From a bacterium (GTDB lineage: Bacteria; Myxococcota_A; UBA9160; UBA4427): a stretch of 64,000 nucleotides of DNA. The DNA lies in the NCBI GenBank assembly GCA_024742285.1, contig JANSYR010000010.1, positions 1 to 64,000 on the forward strand. Reading direction: 5' to 3'. Under the pieces are notes generated by a model. The model had not been told where the DNA came from. It ran no database searches and worked only from the letters and a program-made list of their open reading frames with translations. Shown one piece after another: positions 44,803 to 54,853 of the stretch; within the stretch, counting starts at the first letter, position 1; the number at the start of each line of letters is the position of its first letter. The translations under genes were made by a program, and so were the position numbers.

Positions 44803-44835
44803 TTCATTGAATATTGAAGCGTGATTGTTCAGAAT
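44803..44835 (+). promoter_or_regulatory. Candidate sigma-70 promoter and TetR site
   Basis: TTGAAT (44807-44812) and CAGAAT (44830-44835) are spaced 17 bases and each match four of six consensus positions; they point to the amidohydrolase gene. TTCATTGAA (44803-44811), a 9-base palindrome, overlaps the -35 and a nearby TATTGAA. The area is A+T-rich compared with the rest of the window and lies between divergent TetR and amidohydrolase genes. Confidence 0.45.
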
Positions 44836-44888
44836 AGGGCTCGCCGGGACCCGAGGGCCCGGACCCACCCTCTGGAGGATTCAGACCC

Positions 44889-46067
44889 ATGGCCGACCTG
44901 AGTTTCAAGGCCTTCGACGCCGACCATCACTACTACGAGCACGAAGACGCGTTCATCCGCCACATCGACCCCCGCATGAAGCGACGCTGCATGGACTGGG
45001 CGGTCGTCAACGGAAGGAAGCGCCTGCTCGTCGGCGGGAAGATCAACAGCTTCATCCCGAACCCGACTTTCGATCCCGTCGCGAAGCCGGGGATCCTCGA
45101 CGAGTACTTCCGCGGTCGGAACCCGGAAGGGAAGGGGATCGTGGAGCTCTTCGGCGAGCTCGACCCGATCAACCCCGCCTATCGCGATCGCGACGCGCGG
45201 ATCAAGCTCCTCGATACCCAGGGCCTCGAGGGCTGCTGGCTGTTCCCGACCCTGGCCGTCGGGATGGAGGCCGCGCTCGAGGACGATCCGGAGGCGATGT
45301 GCGCCGCGTTCCGTGCGTTCAATCGCTGGATGCTCGAGGACTGGGGCTTCGACTACCAGGGCCGGATCTTCGCCGCGCCGTACATTCCGCTCGCCGATCC
45401 CGCCTGGGCCGAGGAAGAGCTCGAGTGGGCGATCGCGAACGGCGCCAAGATGATCTCGCAGACGCCGGGCCGCGTGCGCGGCACGAAGCACGGCTCGCCG
45501 GGCGACCCGATCTACGACGGGTTCTGGGCGCGCATGGCCGAGGCGAACCTCACGCTGGGCATCCACTCGGGTGACGCGAGCTACAACGCGTTCGCGGATC
45601 AGTTCGGCGTCGGTGGCACGTTCAAGGCCTTCGACTTCGACCCGCTGCGGATCGCCATGTCGGCGGAGCCGGTCGCCGACAAGCTGGCCGCGATGGCCTG
45701 CCACGGCGTGTTCACGCGCCACCCGCAGCTGCGCGTCGCGACCGTCGAGTGTGGCAGCCAGTGGGTTCGCGGACTGATCAAGCGTCTCAAGAAGGTCTAC
45801 GGCCAGATGCCGATGTTCTTCAAGAACGATCCCGTCGAGCAGTTCAAGCGGAACGTCTGGGTGGCGCCCTACTACGAGGACGACCTGGACGAGCTGAAGC
45901 AGCTGATCGGTGCGGAACACGTGCTCTTCGGCTCGGACTATCCCCACGCCGAAGGGCTCGCGGAGCCGACGGACTTCATCCACGACTGCGAGGGCTACTC
46001 CGACGCCGAGGTCCAGCTCGTGATGCGGGACAACGCGATGGGGCTGCTCCAGCCGGCAGTCGTCTGA
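44889..46067 (+). CDS. Amidohydrolase-family (metal-dependent) protein
   Basis: A 392-residue TIM-barrel protein of the amidohydrolase_2 group. Possible metal ligands are DADHHYYE at the N-terminus, H in LGIHSGD, and D in FGSDYPHAEG near the C-terminus, with VECGSQWV on another strand. Members decarboxylate or hydrolyse small ring compounds. In steroid- and aromatic-degrading bacteria such proteins are common, often with unknown substrates. GGAGG precedes the ATG. A TetR gene is divergent and a strong hairpin follows the stop. Confidence 0.88.
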   Translation: MADLSFKAFDADHHYYEHEDAFIRHIDPRMKRRCMDWAVVNGRKRLLVGGKINSFIPNPTFDPVAKPGILDEYFRGRNPEGKGIVELFGELDPINPAYRDRDARIKLLDTQGLEGCWLFPTLAVGMEAALEDDPEAMCAAFRAFNRWMLEDWGFDYQGRIFAAPYIPLADPAWAEEELEWAIANGAKMISQTPGRVRGTKHGSPGDPIYDGFWARMAEANLTLGIHSGDASYNAFADQFGVGGTFKAFDFDPLRIAMSAEPVADKLAAMACHGVFTRHPQLRVATVECGSQWVRGLIKRLKKVYGQMPMFFKNDPVEQFKRNVWVAPYYEDDLDELKQLIGAEHVLFGSDYPHAEGLAEPTDFIHDCEGYSDAEVQLVMRDNAMGLLQPAVV

Positions 46068-46091
46068 TCCAGACGATTCGCGCCTGACACC

Positions 46092-46135
46092 AGAGGCCAG
46101 CTCCGACGCCTCCGAGGGCGACGGGGCTGGCCTCT
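46092..46135. terminator. Strong hairpin between convergent genes
   Basis: AGAGGCCAGC (46092-46101) and GCTGGCCTCT (46126-46135) pair perfectly, and three more pairs extend the stem to about 13 bp. It is followed on the plus strand by TCGTGTT, a weak T-tract. It lies between the stops of the amidohydrolase and SF2 helicase genes and may terminate both. Confidence 0.65.
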
Positions 46136-46142
46136 TCGTGTT

Positions 46143-47825
46143 CTAGCTCCGCTCGAGCCAGCGTCGCGCCGCTTCGAGGCGCTTCTCCAGCTGCACGACG
46201 GTCGCCTCCGTCACGCGCTTCAGCCCGACGCGCTTGTTCAGCTCGGCATTCACCTGCGCGTGACCGAGCCGTGTCTTGTGAACGAGGGCGCGGACGATCG
46301 CGCTGTTCTGCTCCCGCAGCCGCCGCTTCTTCGAGCGCGGCGACTGGGCCACGATCGGGCTGGGCTCCGGGGTCGGAACCGGATCGTCGAACTCCTGGGC
46401 CGTCAGGGTGAAGGGAGCGGGCGTCGGCGCGTCGTCGTCCTCGCCCACGAGGCCGGGGATCGACTCCTCTTCGTCGATCGGGGCGGGGGCCGCCTCTGCC
46501 TCCGGGTCTTCCAGGGGCTTCTCGTCGAGGGGGTTGCCGTGCTCGTCGAGGGGCACCGCCTTGATCACCGTGAACAGCGACATCTGGTCCATCTCGGGCG
46601 CGGCCCGTTCCTCGGGCGGCTCGTCGAAGAGCTCGTCGTCGGGGCGCTCCGGCTTGCGGAGCGAGTGGCGGCGCTGCTCGGCGATTCCCCCGGCGAAGGC
46701 GCGCAGGCGTGGATCGTCGGGGATGAACATGTAGGCGCGTTGTTGCCGCGCAGACGCGGTCGTGCGAACGAGGCGCCCGACGGCCTGTCGGAAGAAGAGG
46801 TCGGTGATCGTGTTGGTCGCGTAGACCCCGACCTTGAGGCGCGGGATGTCGACGCCCTCGGAGACCATCCGCACGGCCACGATCCAGGGATCGCTCCCGT
46901 CGGTGAAGTCGGCGATCTTCCGGGAGGCGGAAGGGTCGTCGGAGGTCGCGATCGTCGCGCGGACGCCGCAGCGATCCGTGAGCAGCTTCGCGATCCCGCG
47001 CGCGTGATCCTGGTCGATCGCGATCACGAGGCCGGCGGCGCGGGGATCGGACTGGCGCAGGTGCATGACCTGGCGGTGGGCCTTCACGAGGACGGCGGGG
47101 AGCCATTCGCCCTCGACGTCGAGGGCCGCCCGCAGCCGCTGGCTCGCGCGGGTCCGGCCGACGGGATCGTCGAAGCTCGCGGCGTGGGTCGACCCGTCCG
47201 GGGCCGTCCACTCCATCTGGCCGTTGATCCGCGGAAAGTAGACGGGCCGAACGACCTTCCGGTCGCGTAGCGCCTCGCCATAGCCGTATTCATAGTCGGC
47301 GTGGGCCTCCTCGCCGACGTACCGGACGAAGGGAATCGCGCTCTGGTCGGAGCGGAAGGGGGTGCCCGAGAGGCAGAGCCGGACGGGGGCGCCTTCGAAG
47401 GCGTGCCGGATGCCGTCGCCCCAGGAGCGGGCATCGGCGGCGTGGTGGACCTCGTCGAGGACGATGAAGGCCTGCGAGACCAGCCGTCGCAGCGCGAGCG
47501 GGTTCGCTGCGACCTGCTGGTAGGTCACCGCCACCCCATGGACATCCGAGGGCAAGGTCCCGTCGGACGACGACCACTCGGGGTCGAGATGGATGTCGAA
47601 GCGTTCGGCCGCGAGCGCCCACTGCAGCTTCAGGTGCTGGGTCGGCACGACGACGACGCAGCGCCGGACTTCGCGTCGGACGAGCGCCCGGCGAATGGCG
47701 CCGAGGGCGAACGTCGTTTTGCCCGCACCCGGGGTCGCGACGGCGAGGAAGCTCGAATGCACACGGGATTCGAGCTTGGCGAGCGCCTCTTTCTGCCAGG
47801 CGCGAAAGCGGATCTTCGCCGCCAC
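46143..47825 (-). CDS. SF2 helicase (type III R-like) with acidic linker
   Basis: A 560-residue superfamily 2 ATPase. The first RecA-like domain has Walker A TPGAGKTTFA, DEVHH as motif II and SGTPFRSD as motif III. The second has VRMVSEGVDIPRL and QAVGRLVRT as motifs V and VI. This matches ResIII-type helicases rather than RNA helicases. After about residue 400 comes an acidic/proline-rich linker of about 100 residues, then a basic C-terminal domain (KKRRLREQNSAIVRALVHKT). The start is GTG 47825. Such stand-alone helicases occur in DNA repair and in phage defence; neither can be assigned here because no partner nuclease or methylase gene is adjacent. Confidence 0.85.
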   Translation of the reverse strand: MAAKIRFRAWQKEALAKLESRVHSSFLAVATPGAGKTTFALGAIRRALVRREVRRCVVVVPTQHLKLQWALAAERFDIHLDPEWSSSDGTLPSDVHGVAVTYQQVAANPLALRRLVSQAFIVLDEVHHAADARSWGDGIRHAFEGAPVRLCLSGTPFRSDQSAIPFVRYVGEEAHADYEYGYGEALRDRKVVRPVYFPRINGQMEWTAPDGSTHAASFDDPVGRTRASQRLRAALDVEGEWLPAVLVKAHRQVMHLRQSDPRAAGLVIAIDQDHARGIAKLLTDRCGVRATIATSDDPSASRKIADFTDGSDPWIVAVRMVSEGVDIPRLKVGVYATNTITDLFFRQAVGRLVRTTASARQQRAYMFIPDDPRLRAFAGGIAEQRRHSLRKPERPDDELFDEPPEERAAPEMDQMSLFTVIKAVPLDEHGNPLDEKPLEDPEAEAAPAPIDEEESIPGLVGEDDDAPTPAPFTLTAQEFDDPVPTPEPSPIVAQSPRSKKRRLREQNSAIVRALVHKTRLGHAQVNAELNKRVGLKRVTEATVVQLEKRLEAARRWLERS

Positions 47826-47987
47826 TTCTCTCGCTCAGTCGCTTCGCGCAGCGCCTTCGTGGGGGGGACGAGCGCGCGCATCGATCCGGGGGCGCGCATC
47901 CTAGCACCGATCCGCGTTTCGGATCAGCGGCGATCGTCGAGGAAGAGCGCGAAGGGCTACGCGGCATGCCCGTGTCTGCGCGTCCTC

Positions 47988-49043
47988 TCATCGCGCCGTC
48001 GGCGCGCGAAGGGTCCGGCCCTCGTCGTCGGTCACGACGAGCTTGATCGCAGGCTCGAGCCAGGCGTCCGCCGCCTCTTCCCAGGGCACCTCGATCGTCG
48101 TGACCTCCTCGGGCGAGAGCGTCCCCGCGGAAACGAGACGCATCACTTCGGGGAGGAGAGCGGCCGAGTCGGCGCGACCGATCTCGAGCCGGAGCCCGAG
48201 GGTATAGAGCTTGCCGAGCGGCAGCGGACTCGCCTCTCCCAGGATGTAGGACGCGCTATGGAGTGTTGCGCCCGGCGCCGCGGCATCGACGGCGTAGGCG
48301 AAGCCCTCCGGCGAGTTGCCGCAGTCGGAGACCGTCGGGAAGCGGCCGATCCGCTGGCCGGGGGACCAGGCGCAGCCCTCCGCGCCGAGCCGTTCCGCGA
48401 GGGCGATCGCCGCCGGGTCGCGTCCCGCCAGGACCACGCGTTTCGCGCCGAGGGCGAAGGCCGACTGGACCGCGTAGAGCGCGATCGCGGGGGAGCCGTG
48501 TTCCACCACGAGCACGTCGCCCTCCGGCTGGAGCGTCAGTCCGTCGCGAACGGTCCGGTAGCCGTCGAGGACGTTGTCCGGGAGGCTGGCCAGCGCGGCG
48601 GGAGCGCAGTCCGACGGGATCCGCGTGAGCATCGCCTCGGCGTGCGGCACGTACGCGAGGCTCGCGAGCATGCCGCCGTACTCGTGGCCCGAGAGCGGCT
48701 CCATTCCGTAGTCCGAGAGGGTCGGGTACGTGTCGCAGAGCGCGGAGCGGCCCCGAACGCAGGGGCCGCAGCGGCCGCAGGAGACCTGGAACGAGATGGC
48801 GACCCGGTCGCCGATCTCGAGGCCCTGGACGGCGCCGCCCAGCTCGACGATCTCGCCGATCGCCTCGTGACCGAGCGTGAAGGGCCGCTCGAGGCCGAAG
48901 GCGCCATGAACGAGGGGCAGGTCGATCTCGCAGCGCGCCACCGCGATCGGGCGCACGATCGCGTCCTCGTCGGTGCGGAGCGCGGGGTCGGGAAGCTCGC
49001 GCCATTCGAGTCGTCGATGTCCGGTACAGAAGAGCTGTCGCAT
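47988..49043 (-). CDS. Zinc-dependent alcohol dehydrogenase (MDR family)
   Basis: A 351-residue medium-chain dehydrogenase. Catalytic zinc ligands are C38, H59 and E60 in GHEAIGE. The structural zinc site is complete (CGRCGPCVRGRSALC, C89, C92, C95, C103). The nucleotide-binding part has a less typical VVEHGSPAIALYAV in place of the usual GxGxxG, which raises doubt about cofactor use. The NADP/NAD preference is not visible. A LysR pseudogene lies upstream on the same strand; the 135-base gap holds a perfect 16-bp palindrome and a repeat. The substrate is unknown. Confidence 0.85.
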   Translation of the reverse strand: MRQLFCTGHRRLEWRELPDPALRTDEDAIVRPIAVARCEIDLPLVHGAFGLERPFTLGHEAIGEIVELGGAVQGLEIGDRVAISFQVSCGRCGPCVRGRSALCDTYPTLSDYGMEPLSGHEYGGMLASLAYVPHAEAMLTRIPSDCAPAALASLPDNVLDGYRTVRDGLTLQPEGDVLVVEHGSPAIALYAVQSAFALGAKRVVLAGRDPAAIALAERLGAEGCAWSPGQRIGRFPTVSDCGNSPEGFAYAVDAAAPGATLHSASYILGEASPLPLGKLYTLGLRLEIGRADSAALLPEVMRLVSAGTLSPEEVTTIEVPWEEAADAWLEPAIKLVVTDDEGRTLRAPTAR

Positions 49044-49088
49044 GCCGGCAGTCTTCGGCGAAGTCGGCCCGGGAGCAAACGCGAAGTC

Positions 49089-49104
49089 TGCACGCGCGCG
49101 TGCA
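49089..49104. promoter_or_regulatory. Perfect 16-bp palindrome upstream of the zinc dehydrogenase
   Basis: TGCACGCGCGCGTGCA is a perfect inverted repeat 46 bases before the dehydrogenase start (49043, minus strand). It may be an operator; the alternating CG core could also arise by chance in this genome. Confidence 0.4.
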
Positions 49105-49110
49105 TGGGAC

Positions 49111-49178
49111 GCAAGCGGGGGGAGGAACGTGGCGCGTGCGTTCGGCGCAAGCGGGGGGAGAGCGCGGCGCGTGCCGGC
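49111..49178. repeat. Two diverged copies of a ~36-bp direct repeat
   Basis: GCAAGCGGGGGGAG starts both copies (49111 and 49147), and each continues with a GGCGCGTGC segment. They lie between the palindrome and the end of the LysR pseudogene. Function unknown. Confidence 0.6.
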
Positions 49179-50111
49179 TCAGCCCGCCTCGAGCGCGTCG
49201 ACCAGCCAGTCGCGGAGGGCGGTGATCCGAGGGTCGTCGAGGGCCTCCGTCTTGCACACGAGGCAGTAGGTCGCGCGGGACGGACAGGCGAGGTCGAGGG
49301 GGGCGACGAGCTCCCCGCGAGCAAGGGCCGGGCCCGCGAGCACGGGGGACGAGAGGGCGATCCCCTGGCCGGAGGCGGCGGCGCTCAGGGCGATGCCCAC
49401 GTGATCGAAGTGGAGCTCGCTCGGAGGCGCCAGGTCGCGGCAGCCGGCGTGTCGACACCAGTCCCGCCACGCGTTCGGGACCTGCTCGACGTGGATCCAG
49501 GGAAAACGGGCCACGTCGCCAGCCGTTCGGAAGGGTGGATCGGCCTCGAGCAGGGTCGGGGCGCAGACCGGGAAGAAGGCGAGGTCGACGATCGGTTCCG
49601 CGTGGAGGTCGCCCCAGGGACCGACGCCGAAGCGGATCGCGACGTCGGCCTCGTCGCGTTCGAGATCCGCATAGCGAAGTGTCGCTTCGAGCTCGATCTC
49701 GATCTCGGGATGGCGCGCGTGAAAGTCCGGGAGGTTCGGGACCAGCCAGTTCGCGCTGAACGATTCGAGGGTGCTCAGACGGAGCGGCCCCTCGCGACCG
49801 CTGGCGGCGCGTCCGAGCGCGGCGAGGTCAGCGAGGATCCGGGTCGCCCGCGGTCGGATGCGCGCGCCCGCGGCGGTGAGGGCGAGGCCAGGATTCAGCC
49901 GCTCGAAGAGGGGCTCGCCGAGCAGTTATTCGAGGGACTGGATCTGTCGACTCAGGGCCGAGGGCGAGAGGCCGAGGGCCCCCGACGCCGCCTTGAAGCT
50001 GCCGCGCTCGGCGGTCTCCAGGAACGCGCGCAGCGCCTGCGGCGACGCCAGTTCCGCGGTCGGCGCCGCAGCACGGTCGGAGGGCGCCTCGCTACGGGAC
50101 GATTCCGGCAT
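49179..50111 (-). pseudogene. LysR-family regulator (GcvA type) with one in-frame stop
   Basis: From ATG 50111 the frame reads a normal LysR HTH (AFLETAERGSFKAASGALGL, then SALSRQIQSLE), then TAA at 49928-49926 (codon 62). It continues in the same frame as LLGEPLFERLNPGLALTAAG and a full effector domain down to TGA 49181-49179. The total length of about 309 residues is right for the family. The TAA stands where relatives have Glu or another polar residue, so one G-to-T change would explain it. A sequencing error is possible. The downstream half could be translated from GTG 49514 but would lack the HTH. It sits between icd and the zinc dehydrogenase, all on the minus strand. Confidence 0.85.
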
Positions 50112-50134
50112 GCCGGAGGAATACTCCCTCCGGC
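50112..50134 (-). promoter_or_regulatory. Hairpin at the LysR pseudogene start, after icd
   Basis: Arms GCCGGAGG (50112-50119) and CCTCCGGC (50127-50134) pair perfectly around a 7-base loop, right next to the ATG at 50111. In the minus-strand transcript the 5' arm contains the GGAGG that would serve as ribosome site. It could mask translation or act as an end signal for icd (stop at 50158). Confidence 0.5.
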
Positions 50135-50157
50135 GCCGGGTCGCTCGTGGATCCGCG

Positions 50158-52470
<2,313 letters not shown>

Positions 52471-52639
52471 TCAAGAATGGAATCAGGATTGGAACGGCGT
52501 TTTGCTTCCGCTCGATCCGATCGACGGCGCGATCGGGGCGGGGCTCGCCGCAACGGGCGCCGAGTGTCTACAACACTTGGCGGCGCGGGACCATCCGGGC
52601 GAGGACCGGCCCAGACCCGCGCCCGACGGGCTCGCGGCG

Positions 52640-53350
52640 TCAGCCGGCGCCGAGATCGGCGAGCAGCCGCGGCTGAACGACCTCGGTCCAGAGGGCGTAG
52701 CCCTTCTCGGTGAGGTGGAGCCCGTCGATCCAGAAGAGATCGGCGGGCGGAGCGTCTCCATCGCCGACGTCGAGCATCGGCGCGCCGATGTCCAGCACGG
52801 TCATCCGCGGGTCGGCGTCCGCGATCCGCGCGATCCGATCGTTCGTCTCGTCCATCAGAGGCCACAGGTCCCAGCGCAGCCGCGAGGGTTTGATGGTGAT
52901 GTAGTAGATCGGCAGCGCGGGCTGGTCGGCGCGGACGTGGGCGACCAGCGCCTGGAAGTCGGAGACGACCGTCTCCGGTGTCTTGCCGGCGCCGATGTCG
53001 TTGTCGCCGACGTAGATCACGAGGGCGCGGGGCGCGTAGGGCGTGATCACGCGGTCGGCGAAGTGGACGACGTGGGACATGTGCGCGCCGCCGAAGCCTC
53101 GATTGAGGACCTGCATCGGCGCCATGTCCCGCTCGAGGGTCTTCCAGAGACGGATGCTCGAGCTGCCGGTGAAGAGGATCCGTCCGGGCTCGGGCGGGGC
53201 GGTCGCATCCGCGGCTTCGAAGGCCTCGATCTCGGACGCCCAGAAGTCCGGCTCGTTCATCGCGTCGCCGCGCACGAAGAGATAGAGGGCGCCACCCCCG
53301 ACCACGAGGACAGCGAGCGCGAGCACGGCGAGCAGGATCTTCTTGAGCAT
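52640..53350 (-). CDS. SGNH/GDSL-type hydrolase, membrane-anchored
   Basis: A 236-residue protein with an N-terminal membrane helix (about 5-26, LAVLALAVLVVGGGALYLF). The SGNH blocks follow: the serine in FTGSSSIRLW (about 60-69), the Gly block (NRGFGG), YVGDNDIG (N117) and the Asp-His pair in DGLHLTEKGY near the end. The family hydrolyses esters, lipids or acyl groups. Placement of the helix suggests a periplasm-facing enzyme. It lies 25 bases downstream of an SDR gene on the same strand, so they are likely co-transcribed. The substrate is unknown. Confidence 0.88.
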   Translation of the reverse strand: MLKKILLAVLALAVLVVGGGALYLFVRGDAMNEPDFWASEIEAFEAADATAPPEPGRILFTGSSSIRLWKTLERDMAPMQVLNRGFGGAHMSHVVHFADRVITPYAPRALVIYVGDNDIGAGKTPETVVSDFQALVAHVRADQPALPIYYITIKPSRLRWDLWPLMDETNDRIARIADADPRMTVLDIGAPMLDVGDGDAPPADLFWIDGLHLTEKGYALWTEVVQPRLLADLGAG

Positions 53351-53374
53351 CGGAGGATTCCGCGACCGCGCGGC

Positions 53375-54187
53375 CTAGCCCTGGATGATCCAGGGCGACG
53401 GGAAGTCGTCGGCGCGGAGCAGGGCGTCGGTCCCGCCATCGACGAAGAAGATCGAGCCCACGATGAAGCGTGCCTTGTCGGAGAGCAGGAAGCCGATCAG
53501 CTCCGCGATCTCCTCCGGCTTCCCGTTCCGACCGATCGGCATCGGGAACTTGTCCATGTGTTGGCCCAGGATGGGGTCGTTCATTCCTTCTTCGACCATC
53601 GCCGTCATCGTCTTGCCCGGCGCGACCGCGTTCAGGTTGATGCCCCGCCCGATCCACTCCTCCTTGACCGCACGGGCGCGCAGCCAGCGGGCCAGCGCCA
53701 TCTTCGTCGCCGGGTAGGCCGCGATCGAGCCGGTCTTGTCGCCGACCGCGCGGGCCGCCGTCTCGTCTCCCGCGATCAGCGCTTCGACGAGCTCGATCGG
53801 CGGGTTGGGCGCGGTGGTCGTCGAGTTCGAGCAGAGGCCGACGACCGACGCCTCTCCGCTCGCGGCGAGGGCGTCGTGGAGGCCCTCGATCAGCTGGATC
53901 GTGCCGAAGAAGTTGAGGCTCACGAGGAGGCTGCCCGGGCGATCCGGAAGGCCCGAGAGTCCGGCGCAGGGCACCAGGCCGTCGAGCTTTCCGTCGCATC
54001 GCTCGAGGATCCCGGCGATCGCGGCCTGACGGCCATCCGGGCTCGCGAGATCGGCGGTGAAGGACTCGCTGCAGCCCTCGGCGGGGTTCAGGTCGATGCC
54101 GATGGTCTTGTGGCCTTCGCGGGCGAGCAGAGCGGCCGTGGCCGCGCCGATCCCGCTGGCGGCGCCGGTGATCGCGATCGTCTTCAT
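53375..54187 (-). CDS. SDR, 3-alpha-hydroxysteroid dehydrogenase-like
   Basis: A 270-residue SDR with TGAASGIG (7-14), CAGLSGLP, S120/S122, Y158 and K162 (YPATK). Its layout follows the 3-alpha-hydroxysteroid dehydrogenase/carbonyl reductase of Comamonas testosteroni: a truncated strand region (GIDLNPAE), LASPDGRQAAIAGILERC and LDGLVPCAG, an extra helical insertion before the catalytic Tyr (NPPIELVEALIAGDETAARA), and a late DGGTDALLR. IDL after beta-2 favours NAD(H). The steroid substrate is inferred by resemblance; coniferyl alcohol dehydrogenases have the same insertion. GGAGGAG precedes the ATG. The SGNH hydrolase gene follows. Confidence 0.85.
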   Translation of the reverse strand: MKTIAITGAASGIGAATAALLAREGHKTIGIDLNPAEGCSESFTADLASPDGRQAAIAGILERCDGKLDGLVPCAGLSGLPDRPGSLLVSLNFFGTIQLIEGLHDALAASGEASVVGLCSNSTTTAPNPPIELVEALIAGDETAARAVGDKTGSIAAYPATKMALARWLRARAVKEEWIGRGINLNAVAPGKTMTAMVEEGMNDPILGQHMDKFPMPIGRNGKPEEIAELIGFLLSDKARFIVGSIFFVDGGTDALLRADDFPSPWIIQG

Positions 54188-54336
54188 GGGGGTCTCCTCC
54201 GGAGGGGCGTCGGAGCGACGCCGACGGGCGAACCAGACTAGCCCTCGCTCGCGCGAGTCGCCCGGGACCTCCCGAGTGGCCCCTCGGATCCGTTACCCTC
54301 GCTCGACCACGCATCGCAAAGGAGGCGCCCCTCGCC

Positions 54337-54840
54337 ATGAGCCACCCCGACGTTCAGCTCCCCGGCCGCTTCACCCCGCAGCAGGCCGCCGATCTCGCCG
54401 AGATCCAGCAACGGATCTTCTTCTACGGCTGGTGCATCGACCACCGCCGCTTCGACGATCTCGACGGCGTCTTCCTGCCCGACTCCGTCATCCACTACGA
54501 CACCGACGGCGGCAGCAAGGGCCCCTGGACCGAGATGAAGCCCTGGCTCACCAAGCTGTCGGTCTTTCGCTGTACGCAACACAACATGTGCAACCCGATG
54601 GTGCGCTTCGACGAGAGCGGCGACCGAGCCTGGTCGACGACCTACGGCTACCTGATGCACATGCAGGAGACGACGAGCGGCGAGAAGAGCGTGATGAAGC
54701 ACTCGGCGATCTACCGCGACGAATGGCGGCGCATCGACGGCGAGTGGAAGATTCTCGCGCGAACGCTCTCGGACGTGGGCGTCGAGGGCACCGTCCACTT
54801 CGACGGCGTCGTCGGCTACGACGCGCCCGTCTCGTGGTAG
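54337..54840 (+). CDS. SnoaL-like (NTF2-fold) protein
   Basis: A 167-residue protein with DLAEIQQRIFFYGWCIDHRR at the N-terminus, FDDLDGVFLPDSVIHYD and a beta-rich core with YRDEWRRIDGEWKILARTLS at the end. It fits the SnoaL_4 group, like the protein at 25720. AAAGGAGG lies about 11 bases before ATG 54337. It is divergent from the SDR at 53375 across 149 bases and converges with the DUF3604 gene 13 bases downstream. A hydratase, isomerase or accessory role is possible. Confidence 0.82.
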   Translation: MSHPDVQLPGRFTPQQAADLAEIQQRIFFYGWCIDHRRFDDLDGVFLPDSVIHYDTDGGSKGPWTEMKPWLTKLSVFRCTQHNMCNPMVRFDESGDRAWSTTYGYLMHMQETTSGEKSVMKHSAIYRDEWRRIDGEWKILARTLSDVGVEGTVHFDGVVGYDAPVSW

Positions 54841-54853
54841 CCCCGGCTCGCGT

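Noticed and set aside
52563-52577. AGTGT-CTACA-ACACT palindrome upstream of icd as a FadR-like operator
   Set aside because: Only loose resemblance to the TTGTATACAA pattern and no GntR gene nearby; five-base arms occur often by chance.
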